Notes: generated from the letters alone by a model not told the origin. 64,000 nucleotides of DNA from Hymenopus coronatus (GCA_030762935.1 CM060897.1:108156176-108220175); one strand, 5' to 3'; shown: positions 10,470 to 22,036, numbered from the stretch's first letter. Made by a program: numbers and translations.

Positions 10470-11424
10470 AAGTGACACGAAACAGCGGCATATTGTAATG
10501 TAAAACGAGCAGAGCCCTTATTCCAACAACTTAAACGGTGACTAAAACATTCTGTTAGGTATAATGATAATATTGATAGTCATACCATATTAAATGGGTG
10601 CAAATGTAATAACTCTAAAAACACGAGCAAAATAAATATATAAATAACATGTATGCGATAACATATATTTATTCGCTCTCTGGAAGCGCTATATTCCCTA
10701 CAGATCACAATCGTCTGAGCTGTTTGTGCTGTTGCTTTCCACTCAATCCACATGATAAATTATCATAACTAAAATATAACTTAAACCTCTCCATAAAAAA
10801 AATAAAAAAAAAAAAATCAATATATTACAAGAAGATAACAAAAATCATCATACTGCCATTCTTGGAAGTAAATTTATAACCCTTTATTAATTAATAATCT
10901 CCGTCTCAATTTGATAACCAAGTTATCAACAGCGTTGTCACTTAGACTAACTCTCCCAAAACAATGCTTCTTCTTTCGGTACAAAGTGTTGGATCTTAAA
11001 AATAAACAATCAAAATTATAAATTTTTTCACCACTAGTCAACGGGTTACCAGCCTTATGCTTTATGTAACTAAGACGCAGATGCAAGAGCAAATTCACGA
11101 CGATAGTCCTCCACGATTCTAAACAGCAATAACCAGCAACCGTTACGTTGTATTGCGGAAATCGGGTGACTCATACGAATAGCGCGTTAAGACTTGCAGC
11201 TGTGTTTAATGGTGCAAATCGGCGCCAAATATACAAATATGGTAATATATAACATATATATATATAACCATATTTACCATTTAATTCGTTCTGTAATTTA
11301 GATTGTCAGAATGAGATTACTACTACCGTGTTGTACCGAGGTGCACTGACCACGTGGATCCGTTTGGGCGCGGATCAACCTACAAGCGAATAGGTAATAG
11401 AGTAATCAGTCATGATACATGAGC
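10470..11424. other. No gene recognised; AT palindrome at 11235-11285
   Basis: AT-rich DNA with a short A-rich low-complexity tract (10794-10817) and an (AT)n-centred palindromic stretch in which atggtaa-type and accatattt-type arms face each other. No coding signal. Confidence 0.4.
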
Positions 11425-11431
11425 ATGTTTC

Positions 11432-12068
11432 GTCGTCTCCGTGATGCAATGGATACCATGCTAACCTCATACCCAAGGTCGCGGGTTCAAACCCAGCAGA
11501 GGACGATGGACTTTTTTCGGGTGCAAAAACCCTTTGCGGCAGCGCCGTGGTTGAGTGGTCAGACCACTCGCCTCCCATCTAGCTGGCGCCGGGTTCAATC
11601 CTAAGCGCCCGCATGTGGGATTTGTGGTGGACGAAGCGGAGTTTGGGCAGGTTTGCTCTGGGTCCTATGGTTTCCCCCGCCACTCGTTCCACCAATTGCT
11701 CCAGCATTACCTTTCCTATCATCAATTACGTTTCATCTCATTCACCTCCTCATGCTCATGCCTGGCTACGGGCTGACCCCCTTGTAACAGGTTCTCCAAT
11801 CTGTGGTTTCGTGCCGTTAGGCTCCCCGATAGGCTTCTAGCCCCAAGGCATTGGCTTATAAGTCCTACAAATACGGGGAGGGTAAGCCGATTACGAAATG
11901 AAAAATCCTTTGCATGGCTTCCTTCAGAAGGGAAGTAAAGCCGTTGGTCCTGTGTCGTAGATTTACGGCACGTAAAAGAACATCAAATCTGATAAAGAGA
12001 CTTCTAAACAAAATTAGCGGTCTTTCACGCCCAATATAGAATGGGAGAACGACAGCAGTTAAAGAGCA
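11432..12068 (+). repeat. SINE-D copy split by SINE-C
   Basis: The D head (gtgatgcaatggataccatg, B box gggttcaaaccc) ends at 11537. The D body resumes at 11914 with agaagggaagtaaagcc, cgtagatttacggc and cacgcccaatatagaatggg. The intervening 363 bp is a SINE-C flanked by a 13-bp duplication. Confidence 0.88.
11538..11900 (+). repeat. SINE-C copy (long tail type), nested in SINE-D
   Basis: A tRNA-Ser-like head (gtggttgagtggtcagacca, B box gggttcaatcc) and the gatttgtggtggacgaagcg body are shared with other C copies. From about 11700 the tail differs and ends in ggcattggcttataagtcct and cggggagggtaa. Flanking duplications aaaaaccctttgc (11525-11537) and aaaaatcctttgc (11901-11913) differ at one base. 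Confidence 0.88.
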
Positions 12069-12617
12069 TTCATAAATAAAACTATTTCATTTGAGTGTGT
12101 TTATATCATTTTATCGCCTGACCTTGCTCTGCATAGGATTTATATATCAAATTCAAAGATGTACGTAGCCGATCAGGGAAAAGGAGACGGCCATAGTGAG
12201 CAGAAAGTTTCACACCAGCGGGGCAAGCTTATAAGAAAGGGTTAGTAATTCTATTCCTGAGATAAGCAATCCACTCTCTCAGAGGGAATGACCTCCCTAT
12301 TTTGGCGATGGAACACATTCCTTCACACGACGTACATAGTTCCTATAGAGCTTAAGACAAATAAGTGATCTCAGTCCCACCTACGCTCTATTGCGCAATG
12401 CACGGACATTTTTTTGGAAGTACAGTCTGGGCTGAAATCGGAGTGGGGTATGGAGCAATACATCAAAACAGGTACCAAACTCATTAGAGAGGGGGACTCG
12501 CGTGGATTAGACTAGGCGCATGGCGGATGATAAAGAAACTGACAAGAGTGGTTAGAGAATCTGCCCCATTTTCGTGGACCAATATCTTGGCAAGATGTAT
12601 GGTTACGGAGGAATGGA
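12069..12617. other. No gene; carries one copy of a small dispersed repeat
   Basis: At 12090-12160 there is a block with ttttatcgcctgaccttgc that recurs at 20515-20580 and, reversed, at about 48690-48755. The remainder is unremarkable. Confidence 0.5.
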
Positions 12618-12782
12618 GGGAGAAGGTCTTTAGAAGCTATTCCCAGACAATTCAAGATATACATTTTATTTGCCATGTAAATATCTTAAATATAAGAGAC
12701 TTGAATCAAAATCGTTAGAGCCATTTTAAAGAAAATCAAAATATTCAAATTTTTTCATGTAAAGGGTAGTTTGGGGTAGGCA
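12618..12782 (+). repeat. R1 internal fragment
   Basis: Covers the tcttta-gaagctattcccag block to tagtttggggt. Both R1 ends are missing. Confidence 0.75.
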
Positions 12783-12896
12783 CCAGCCAACAGCAAATTA
12801 GCTGAACTAAGCTAAGTGGTCAATAAAAATCCTTCAACAAAAACAATTTTAATCAAATAAAACAGCATCGAAGCAGAGGAAAAGGATGCTGTTCCT

Positions 12897-13702
12897 AAAA
12901 AAACTGATCTCTGCAACAAATTATTCTTAAAAACCTTATACTTCAATTTACTTCATACCAATCAGAAAAATTTATCAGAAATAATCTTATTACTTACTTC
13001 CTTGTAGGTAGAAGCGAAACAAGGGAGTACCATAGGTTAAAGTGATAGTCGAAAGTTGGTTGCTATGTCACTGAAGTTCCTTTGTTTGCATGGACAGCAG
13101 TTGGCACATTCCTGTATGTGAAAAATATAAGCTTTTCAAAGCAGAAACCAAACACAAGGAATGTCTCCTAAACGATGAACTCCACGAAATAAATGTATAT
13201 AACATAAATTGTGTGTTTTAACGTGCTCTACATTTTTCGTGTCGTAAGTTTTTGTCTATCTCTTACGGTTTAGCAGTTATTCAAAATTCCGTAAAATTTA
13301 TCCAGAATAAAAGTACTCTTCAGAGGCTATTCCCAGAAAATTCAAGATATACATTTTGTCAGGTAAATAGCTTTAATATAAGATATTTTAGTCAAAATCG
13401 TTAGGGCCATTTTTGAGAAATCCAACATTTTCGAAAATTTTTCCAAATAAAGGGTAGTTGGGGTGGGGGGGATTTTTCTAAAAATCTTCGTGTCGCATCC
13501 CTGGAAGATAATAAACTTAAATACCAAGTTTGGTATTTTACGGACTTTTCGTTTTTGAGTTATCGTGTTCACAGACACACGCTAGGACACACACACACAC
13601 ACGGACCTTTTTCTGGTGAAATCTCGGTGTCGAATTTTTGGGTGGTGTGCAATACCCTCTCTTTATACTACGTGCATAGTGCGTGTAGAGAAAGTAAAAA
13701 AG
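12897..13702 (+). repeat. R1 copy, 5' end truncated
   Basis: Starts at ctctgcaacaaattattctt and is otherwise complete to the 3' terminus gtagagaaagtaaaaa. A short CA tract lies at about 13585-13602. Confidence 0.85.
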
Positions 13703-13744
13703 CAATTTTAGAGAAAGGTTCAAATATGTGTCTGTGTGCAAGTG

Positions 13745-14330
13745 GATAACAGGGGGAAAACTTAAGACCGTTAAATACCAAATACCTCCAAGGATGCGAT
13801 ACGAAGATTTTCAAGAAAATTTCCTCACCCTAACTATCCGTTACATGGACAATATTTTGAGAGTTTTGTTTTCCTCAAAAATCACTCTAGCGATTTTAAT
13901 TAAAATGCCGTACATAAAAGATATTTACATCACAAACAAAATGCATATTTTGAATTTTCTGGCAATAACCTCTGATGACCTCTTTATTCTGGACGAGTTT
14001 TGCAGAATTTTGCATAACGGTTAAACCATAAGGTTTAGACAAAAACTTATCGCACAAAAAATGTAGATCTCGTTAAAACACATAGCTTGTCATTTCTTGT
14101 AGAATTTACTGTTTTCGAGATATTGTTATTGGCTTACATTTTAAAATATCTAACTTTACTCAAACGAGGTCATGCAAAATGAATCGAACCAGAATAGTTT
14201 CATATAGTGGCCAGCTTTTAAAAGAGTTGACTATCGATTTAGCCTAGTGTATTCCCTTATTTCCCTTCTGCTTACTAGGAAGTAAATAATGAGAGCAACT
14301 CTGCTAATGTTTACCTCAATTAGCATATCA
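13745..14330 (-). repeat. R1 copy, 3' end truncated
   Basis: Reverse R1 from the gaccgttaaataccaa block to tgtttacctcaattagc. It lies tail-to-tail with the plus copy ending at 13702. Confidence 0.8.
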
Positions 14331-14359
14331 GATTTTTTTTTTACCTAGGACATTTTTTA

Positions 14360-14606
14360 TGGGTAGCTTAACGTCTTTAACCTCGTTTATCATATCAGAC
14401 GATGAATGGAATCGGTGAAATGATGCCCAAATGATCTCGGGGTCCATGGAGCTTGAAGTTATTTAGTATACCTATTCTCAGAATACGGGAAAATTCCGAA
14501 AAAGACCTATTCCGTGTGACTCACCCTAAACGAGATTCGAACTAGCAGTCTCATCAATGCGAGGCAGCTATGCAATCCCCACACTACCTAAGCGGGCAAG
14601 GGAAGG
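14360..14606 (-). repeat. SINE-B copy
   Basis: Reverse orientation: tail gcttaacgtctttaacct at the left, body ccaaatgatctcggggtcca and gactcaccctaaacgagatt, and the tRNA-like head degraded at the right. Confidence 0.8.
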
Positions 14607-15050
14607 TGTTGTATTCCGCCTAAATATTGTATACCAAGATTTCACCAGAAATAAATTGTTACAGCACCTCTGAAGAAATAAATGAAAAGCATTTTTAGAA
14701 AATAGTTATTTATGTGTGTGTGTAAGTGTGTGTATATGGTGTGAATGTGTGTATATGTGTATGTATGTGAATGTGTGTATGCGCGTGTGTATGTGTGTGT
14801 GAGATGTGTTCCATTCATATGACTTTCTCTACATCCCTGTAACAAATTATAAAAAGCTTATGCTTCTATTTCATGCTGATTGAGATGGACATTACCGATG
14901 TACTTCCTGGTAATTATAAGAGAAATAATGTAAAACACCAAGCTAAAACGATAGTCAAATGTTTTAAAACCTAGCCATTTCAGAGGTTCCTCGCGATCGT
15001 GGAAAAAGTATGAATATAGCGATTTGATTTCCAAATCTTCTAGTATCAAT
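14607..15050. repeat. Two R1 end fragments around a GT-rich tract
   Basis: 14607-14715 is a reverse R1 3'-end piece (ttccgcctaaatatt, tttcaccagaaa). 14803-15050 is a plus R1 5' piece (gtgttccattcatatgac onward). Between them, 14715-14802 is a GT/TGTA-rich microsatellite of the kind seen at the internal CA tract of R1. Confidence 0.7.
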
Positions 15051-15131
15051 TTGAACTATCTCTTCCTCTTGTACCTTCAAAGAAATGTGTAATTAATATA
15101 TTTCTGAAAAAGTATGTCGTAGATAGAACAA

Positions 15132-16047
15132 AATTTTATGTGTTACATTCACATGAGTATATCAAACTATTGTACAACAACCTATTCTTAGAAAAGCTTA
15201 TTCTTATATCTACTTATGCTAACAAACATATACATTAGCAGAAATGGTTAGTTCCTTATAAAATGAAGGGAAATTGGATATGTTAGGCTAAAGCGACAGT
15301 CTGATTTTTTAAGTTCGGTTCTGTAGTGTGGAGGTAGCGTATGCCCTCACATTCAATAAGTTCGGAGTTCGCTTCTCGGTTAGGGTAAATTAGCTGGATA
15401 CGTTTCCATCCAGGGGTTTTCCTTGCTGAGGTTAAAAAAAAATGCAATGTTAAGCTCCATAAATCCCTGGAATATTTGAGCATCAAATCACCGATCCCAT
15501 GTATTCAAGTCCGATATGATCTACCACGTTAAAGGTCGTTAAACCGCAAGAATGTTTTAAAGCTGGCCATAATGTGATGAAATTGAAAATCGGTTACCTT
15601 TACATGTCCAACAGTAATTAAATAAATATGTCTGATATATATTATGCGCTTTCAAAAAATCTAAATGTTTCTTGAAGTAATATTTTGTCTCTCTTATGTT
15701 TACCAGATGTGACCAAAAGAGACTCTTCACATAATATTCATAATATATTGGATTTCGAATCAAAATATTCAGAAGTCTTCTGAGACCATTCGCAGAAAGC
15801 TCAAGATATACATTTTATTTGCCATATAAGTATTTTTAATATACGGTATTTTAATAAAAATCGTTAGAGCCATTTTGTGGTAACTCAATCTTTCCCAAAA
15901 ATGTTCCATATAGGCAGAGGGATTTTGTTAAATCTTCGTGCCGCATACTTGGAAAGTACTGAACTTTGTTACAAAGTTAAGTATTAACCCACGTTTCGTT
16001 TTAGAGCTATGTTGTCCACAGATACACACGGACATTTTTGTAAAAAT
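15132..16047 (+). repeat. R1 copy interrupted by SINE-B
   Basis: R1 5' part 15132-15313, then SINE-B, then R1 resumes at 15547 with atgttttaaagctgg and runs to an eroded 3' end beside the next R1 copy. Confidence 0.75.
15314..15546 (+). repeat. SINE-B copy nested in R1
   Basis: Head gtgtggaggtagcgt, a degenerate B box, then ggttagggtaaatt, cattcaag-type and ccgatatgatctaccacgtt blocks. Strongly diverged, so among the older SINE-B copies here. Confidence 0.7.
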
Positions 16048-16800
16048 CTTGTGTGTTCCATTCACATGACTTTCTCTACATCTTTGTAACAAATTAGTGT
16101 TAAAAGCTTATTCTTCTTTCTACCTCATGCTAATTCAGAAGAAATGCTTTCTTGTAAGTAGAAGAGAAATAATGGTATATGTTAAGTTAAAACGATAGTC
16201 AAATCTTTGAAAGTTGGCTACCACGTATGTGAAATCCGTTTCTTTGCATTGCCAGGAGTTTACTAATTCCCGTATGTGAAATGCTTAACTATTTTAAAAC
16301 TAAACCAATATAAGGAATAACTAAAAAATGGGTCAACCCCCACGAAAAAAAATGTATGACATAAATTGTGTTTCAACGAGGTCTACATATTTTGTGTAGT
16401 AAGGTTTTGTCTATCTCCCGCGGTTTACTAGTTATGCAAAATCCAGCAACATTCATCCAGGACGAAGGTCTTCAGAGGCTATTCCCAGAATATCCAAGAT
16501 TTACATTGTATTTGATACGTAAATATCTACATGCGGTATTTTAATCAAAATCGTTAGCCATTTTGAGAAAATAAAATTTTTCGAAAATATTTCCATTTAA
16601 GGATAGTTTAGGGTGGAGAGATATTTCTCGTTTTTGAGTTACCGTGCTCACAGAGAAGGACCTTCTTCTTTTTGTTTTTTATGTTTTATTTAGACACAGG
16701 AGACCCTAAAACGTGCATTTCCGTTGAAATATCGGTATCGAATTTTTGGGTGGAATGCAATACATTCTCAATACATTATGTAATATGTGTAGAGAAATAA
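16048..16800 (+). repeat. R1 copy, tandem with preceding copy
   Basis: Begins gtgtgttccattcacatgac directly at the end of the 15132-16047 copy and ends gtgtagagaaataaa. A deletion removes part of the ttggaaga...tatttaacgg segment. Confidence 0.8.
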
Positions 16801-16825
16801 AGGTGTTTTTTTTTGTTTTATTTTT

Positions 16826-16922
16826 TTTTTGGATTCCGGGGGTATTTCCAAATTTTTGGCTGGAATACAATGCCTTCTCTATCTACCATGCACATTGTAC
16901 ATACATGCTAGAGAACGTGAAA
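16826..16922 (+). repeat. R1 3'-end fragment
   Basis: ttggattccgg, then tggctggaatacaatgcc and an eroded hairpin. Third R1 piece in the same orientation in this block. Confidence 0.65.
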
Positions 16923-17344
16923 ATGAAGTCAACTTCAGAAAAACAAACGGTATTCAAAACTTGCGTCAACTCTATTGGCTACTGTATAAACGCTGCAAGT
17001 ATGTCGCTCAAGTTGGCAACCCTGGAGCTGTCGTTTACACCAGCGCAAAAAGATTACATGGGAAGGCCAAAATAATAATCCAAAATGCAGGGTCGGTCAG
17101 CGTGAGATTGGGTTGTTGACAACAGCCTGTGTTGAGTGTGACACACAGTAGCGTGATGTGGAGCTATGAATCACTGCTTAGAGGTGGAGCTACTTTTAGC
17201 TCACGCCCTCGCCTCGTCGTGGTGGCGAGTAAGCCGCCTCCTAGATGGCAGTCGGGTCACCGACCCTTGCAGCCACCCTCGACTTTGACGTGCACCCCAA
17301 CATTCGAGACGTTCTTCTGGGTATAGCAGCTATGCTTTTCTATT
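16923..17344. other. No gene recognised; GC-richer patch at 17160-17320
   Basis: 17160-17320 has raised GC and short CCTCG-type repeats. The 65-codon frame there has no motif I recognise. Confidence 0.35.
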
Positions 17345-17870
17345 AGTTTATATTAATATGAATAAATGTAATAATAATAATAATATAAATTGATGAAAGG
17401 TATTACATCTTTTAAAAAAAAGTTGAAAAATACATTACATTTATACATTTGTTATTTTTAGGTGGTGGTAGTGTAGGGATGATCTAATGTAATAGAAGAA
17501 TTAGGTTTATGTGAAGTTGAAGATAAATTTTGGTATTAAAATGTTTGTTTGTGGTGTGTTTTTGTGTATTATGTGATTTGTTTAGTTTTTTTGTTTGTTT
17601 TTAAACTATTTTTATTTGATTGGTTATATATTATATTAGATTATGAAAGTGTAATTGTTTAAATGTTGAATTATTTTTATAAATTTTATTATTTTATTAG
17701 TTTTGTTATGTATGTAGTTTATTATAATTTATTAGTTTTATTATTTTTATTTTATGTTGCATATTCTATTTTTTTAATTTTTAATAAATAATATGTTAAC
17801 AATAAATGTTAGCTGTATGAATATAAATACATTTTTTAAAATTTTGGCATATTAACCCTGATTTATAAAT
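17345..17870. repeat. Strand-asymmetric, cytosine-depleted AT tract
   Basis: Starts with an ATA-repeat stretch. From 17461 to 17760 the plus strand has only three C residues against about 57 G (counted by eye). The sequence is T/G-rich without a simple repeat unit. No gene, repeat family or terminal structure was recognised. Confidence 0.8.
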
Positions 17871-17936
17871 TAGGTACCAGGGTTTTATATATAGTTTTAT
17901 TATTTATAAGTCTATATACTAGTTTAACTTTCAGTA

Positions 17937-18475
17937 CAGTAGAACCTCATTTTAATCGGGGCTCTAGCTTGACTGAAATAATGAAAGCCTGGATTAAACA
18001 AAATAACCTATGAAATGAGCCAAGGTACATATTTAAACACTGTGTTCAGTAAAAAGAGTGTGTATTTTAAATTTAAGAAATAAAGCTTATTCAAAAAGCG
18101 TATACAAGATATCGTAGCGCAGTACAGAATTAGAGCATGGCAATCAAGGTACAGTCATTGACCATACATGACACGCTTAACAATTTTCCACTAGCTGCGG
18201 CACAAACAGGCGACCGACTGACAAGACCGATGGGAAGCAGAACGGGAGCCAGGAGCCAGGAGCAGGAACTAGTCGCCCGAGTGTACTCGGGCGGGGGCAA
18301 ATCACCACGGTACCTATCCGCTTTTCTTGCGGATTTACCCGTGTGATATAGTAGATGTAGTCTTATGCAAGCGTTTTTGTCAATGTCAAAGTAGTTGGGC
18401 AGGGTGTTCCCTCTGTGCAGCCGGCGCCAGCTGTGCTGATAAAGAGAAGCCCGGACTAATAAGGTTCTTCTACTG
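17937..18475. mobile_element. pogo-type MITE (539 bp) with TA duplication
   Basis: Left end cagtagaacctcattttaat and the reverse complement of the right end (cagtagaagaaccttattag) are inverted repeats of the pogo/Tigger type, each followed by a cggg motif. TA is present outside both ends (17935-17936 and 18476-18477). The interior has a CG-rich portion (18180-18310) but no transposase similarity, so it is a non-autonomous derivative. Confidence 0.82.
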
Positions 18476-18889
18476 TACTTCCATACTTGGAGCGATGCCT
18501 CAGGTGAAGCCACACTTCACCTCTTTCTAACTAGGTGCATTTAAGCATCTTATATTTAAATAGTCCACTACTCATATAGAGGGAGCGGCATTAGTACGGC
18601 AAACGTAAGTATCAAAGAAATGAGAAAGTTCCAATGGCTTTGAGCTGTTCAGATGAACGGTTTACATCTGGTTGCCATGTCAACCAACTTAGCTACCCAG
18701 AAACTACCGGCTTTGAAGCTATGGTGAATCTAAAAGCCTGGCTTTTTTGGAGTAAAAAGACCCGTGACAGGTTATTCGGTTGCCATTGACAACTGTGAAA
18801 CTTTGCTAACACTCCCTTGGGTAACATAATCTCAAATTGCTTTTCAAACTTCAAACCTCTCTGAATCCGCCCTATGCCATGTCGGAGAG

Positions 18890-19245
18890 GATTCCACACT
18901 GCAGCCATTGACTTATTGTACGTCAAACCTCAGGAAGATAGGATGAGATGAAAGTAATTACTGAGAGCGGCCGAAACCGGACGGCGAGGAGGGAGCCACC
19001 CTGGAAGCTCTAACAGTTTCCAAGCAGTTCATTACAACGCGGGGAGTGCTAGAAACCCGCATCCCAGTCTGACCGTCTCCTGGGTAAACATACGACTTCA
19101 AACGCAATCCCGCCACCGAGAGCTGTATTTCCAAAGCGCATTCTCCAAGGGCGCCGCTACCGCTCTCATCGCCATCACTTACAGCCCTGAAAGAGACCGG
19201 TTGGATGAAATGAAAAAAACCAGGAATTTCGGGAAAATGAAGAAA
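18890..19245 (-). repeat. SINE-F fragment, head missing
   Basis: The reverse F body is recognisable by gacttattgtacgtcaaacc, acgcggggagtgctag, cgagagctgtatttcca and gagaccggttggatgaaat. The tRNA-like head expected at the right is not found. Confidence 0.75.
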
Positions 19246-19394
19246 CCTCGATACCTCTTGTCACGTGACTAGTCTCCTCTCATAGCCTGCCATGGTGAAA
19301 TAGATGGTTGCGCGGTCCAAAGTATTTCCTTATTTAGCATGACTTCCAAAGAGAATAGTCAAATTCACACTTTAATAGCAGCATGAATAAAATA

Positions 19395-19760
19395 CAGCAG
19401 AACCCCGATAATTCGAGCTAATTTGGGCTGAGTCTACCTCAATTACAAAAAACAAAAACTCGGATTATACAGAAACATCACTAAATCAATGGGTAAATCA
19501 TAAACAAATGTTTAATGAACACAATAATGGTTAAAAAAATAAATTCATAGCTGTGTTATATATACATGTATGGCCAAACATTTACAAGTCGCAAAACCAT
19601 GTTACATTTTGAAGAAAATTTCCCATGGCACGGACTCACACAACGGGAAGTTAAAACACTTTAAAATTAACGTGACACAAGAAGGCCCATTGCAGTTGCA
19701 CTATGTACATCTACAACAGTCAGTATGTTGCTACTATAAAATATGTACGTATTTTTACTG
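19395..19760 (+). mobile_element. pogo/Tigger-like element, one end only
   Basis: cagcagaaccccgataattc preceded by TA (19393-19394) looks like a pogo-type terminus, followed by an actcggattata motif usual inside these ends. No matching right end was found and the end coordinate is arbitrary. Confidence 0.45.
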
Positions 19761-20141
19761 AAGTGTATTTTAATGCCCACTGTATTCTGTAACAATGCAG
19801 TATTATTCTGAAAGGATGGTGTGCGTATATAATTGATTTACATGCGGTTCCAATTAGTGAAGGGTCGATAAAGAAAGACCAAGCGCACTTCCCTAAACTA
19901 ACGATAACTGTCAATCTGTAATAGAAATTCATAACAGTTTTAGGCGAAGATAATTTCCGTGCATTATGAACGAAAACCCCAACTGGGGCAAGTTTTACCT
20001 ATATTATACATGGAAAATTGAAAGAAAGCTCAAAATGTGTAAGTGCGTAAAACGTACTGCGGATAACGTATAAAAACGGGAGTTTACTCTAGTTTTATGT
20101 AAAATTTTAATTTTATTAAGACAGCTCGGAATCTCAAAATA
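19761..20141. other. No gene recognised
   Basis: AT-rich, with no repeats or motifs that I could match elsewhere in the window. Confidence 0.35.
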
Positions 20142-20357
20142 GCCCGCCTCGGAAGTGTAGTGGTAGCGTGTCTGCATCATATTCAACAGTTCGCGAATTC
20201 GAATCTCGCTTAGGGTGCGTTACCCGGATACGGTTTTCTTCGGGGTATTCCCTTATCCTGAAAAGACGAATGTCGAGTAAGTTTAAGTTCCATGGAGCTC
20301 CAGATCATTTGAGCCAATTTAATTCATCGTCCGATATGACCAATCAGGTTAAGCTAC
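20142..20357 (+). repeat. SINE-B copy
   Basis: tRNA-like head (gtgtagtggtagcgtgtctg, B box attcgaatctcg), then cttagggtgcgttacccgga, ttcggggtattcccttatcc, agacgaatgtcgagtaag, catggagctccagatcattt and accaatcaggttaagct. This order defines the family. Confidence 0.9.
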
Positions 20358-21184
20358 AGAACAAAACATTAATAAATAAAAAAAATTGAAATACTGGGGC
20401 TATACTATATATTATGTAACAGGTGTGGTCACATCTAAAATACTCGTAAATTTGTATCAACAAGTACATTTAGGAGGATTCTTCGTTATAAATCTAAACG
20501 CATGACACATCCATCATAACGGAGTGTTTATATAACCTTTATCGCCTGACCTTGCACTGGATACTGACAAGAGAAAAACACTGTTTAATGAAACAAAATA
20601 CCAGGAAACAGGTGTATTGTACGATCATAAAATGCAATTTTCCATTTTTTGAACGACAGTTTTGATGTCAAAATTTCCGCCAGTACTCCTTGGCACTACA
20701 TTATGCGAAATAAAACAACTGCTCTTACTTGAGAACTCGGGTTCAGCAAGCTAGCGACAACACAGAACAGCAATGGGATTTACCAGCCGCACATCCCACA
20801 GATTTGCTATGGAGCTCCCACGTTGACTGGAACTGGTCCAGGAAGACCTGGGGCCTTCGCACATAACACGGAGTAATGACTCACTCCCCTCCACAGCAAC
20901 CTTGCAAACGAAAGGTCGTTTAGAGGAACACATGGCTCACGCCTAGCCCTAACAGGTTTTTCGAAATGGAAAACGCTCCCAGAACTGCAGCGAGAGATCG
21001 TAAACAAAAGGGTTTGTAAAACAGAACCTGTCATTCGAAAAGGGCCACACAATGTAAAATCGTGCGATACTCAACATGTTTCCATTTAATACGCAAATCA
21101 AAAGTTGCTAGAAAAAAAAATATTGTTGTACATTTATAGCTTCGATCAGCATTGAACAATTATCAACAGCATAAAATATGAGGT
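20358..21184. other. No gene; second copy of small dispersed repeat at 20515-20580
   Basis: 20515-20580 shares cctttatcgcctgaccttgc with 12090-12160. The segment 20750-21050 is moderately GC-rich with short frames (81 and 60 codons) on the minus strand, which I do not recognise. Confidence 0.4.
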
Positions 21185-21485
21185 TTAGAATATTTTCCAG
21201 AATATGCTGACTCTGCCCCACTGTTCTTCCAAAGCTTGAAAGTTTGGGAGTAGGAGGTGTGCGGCTGGAAACCAACCCTTCCTGTTGCCATGTCTTCCAC
21301 TTACTGGTCCCTAACTGAGGCGAGATTCTCGACTTGCAAACAGAGTTTCGAGGAGAAAAAAAAAAGTATTACGGCGCCTCTCGCGCTTACAACAGGTCGT
21401 CTTTTGTTTGCTAATGGTTATTACCCAGGGGCAGTGGGGAGCGGTCCCGTTTGAGTGCCATCACGTTTCGGAGAAAACTAGATTC
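21185..21485 (+). repeat. Repeat H, copy 1
   Basis: Shares with 56780-57010, in order: ttcttccaaagcttg, gaaaccaaccctt/c, gtcttttgtttgctaatgg, ttattaccca/ttattgccca, gcggtcccgtttgag and ggagaaaacta. No coding content was recognised. Confidence 0.75.
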
Positions 21486-22036
21486 TATAAAGCCTATATG
21501 TGCGCCCCTTATTCCTATCGCAGGTTTAAAACAGCTCGGACTAAAACTAGAATTTTTAACACAAGCACCAAGAGTTAAAAGTCGTTAAGTGCGGTAAAGT
21601 GTTTCTACCACTTCATTGTCACCAACTTTGGTTTTATGACTAGTAACATCGCAATTCATTTTTGTATTTACAATTGTTTATTAAATAGACTGGCTTTGAT
21701 TTGAATTTACAATAATTATGCAAGTTTACATCAAATAATTTTTTAGCGATCACAATATTTGTAAATAGTATAAATTGACATAATTTAATTCGTCGCAGTG
21801 TTATCGGCACCTGCTCACAAGCGTGAACCTATTCCTTGAGTTGGCAACCTTGTACTTCATGTGATTAGTCGATTACTGTAATAGCGGCAAGTATATGCAT
21901 GATATTGAGTTCCAATAAATGAATATCGCAGCCGCGGTGCGCATTATAGATAAGTAAAAATAATCTAATAATTAACAATTTGTTAAAATATAAAACATAT
22001 TTAGCAGTGTGATAATCATATAGAGAAATGATCGGT
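21486..22036. other. No gene recognised
   Basis: AT-rich, no repeat matched. Confidence 0.35.

Noticed and set aside
18130..18513. 127-codon minus-strand frame
   Set aside because: It lies across a pogo-type MITE and its right end. The product has no recognisable domain, and the GC-rich interior favours chance open frames.
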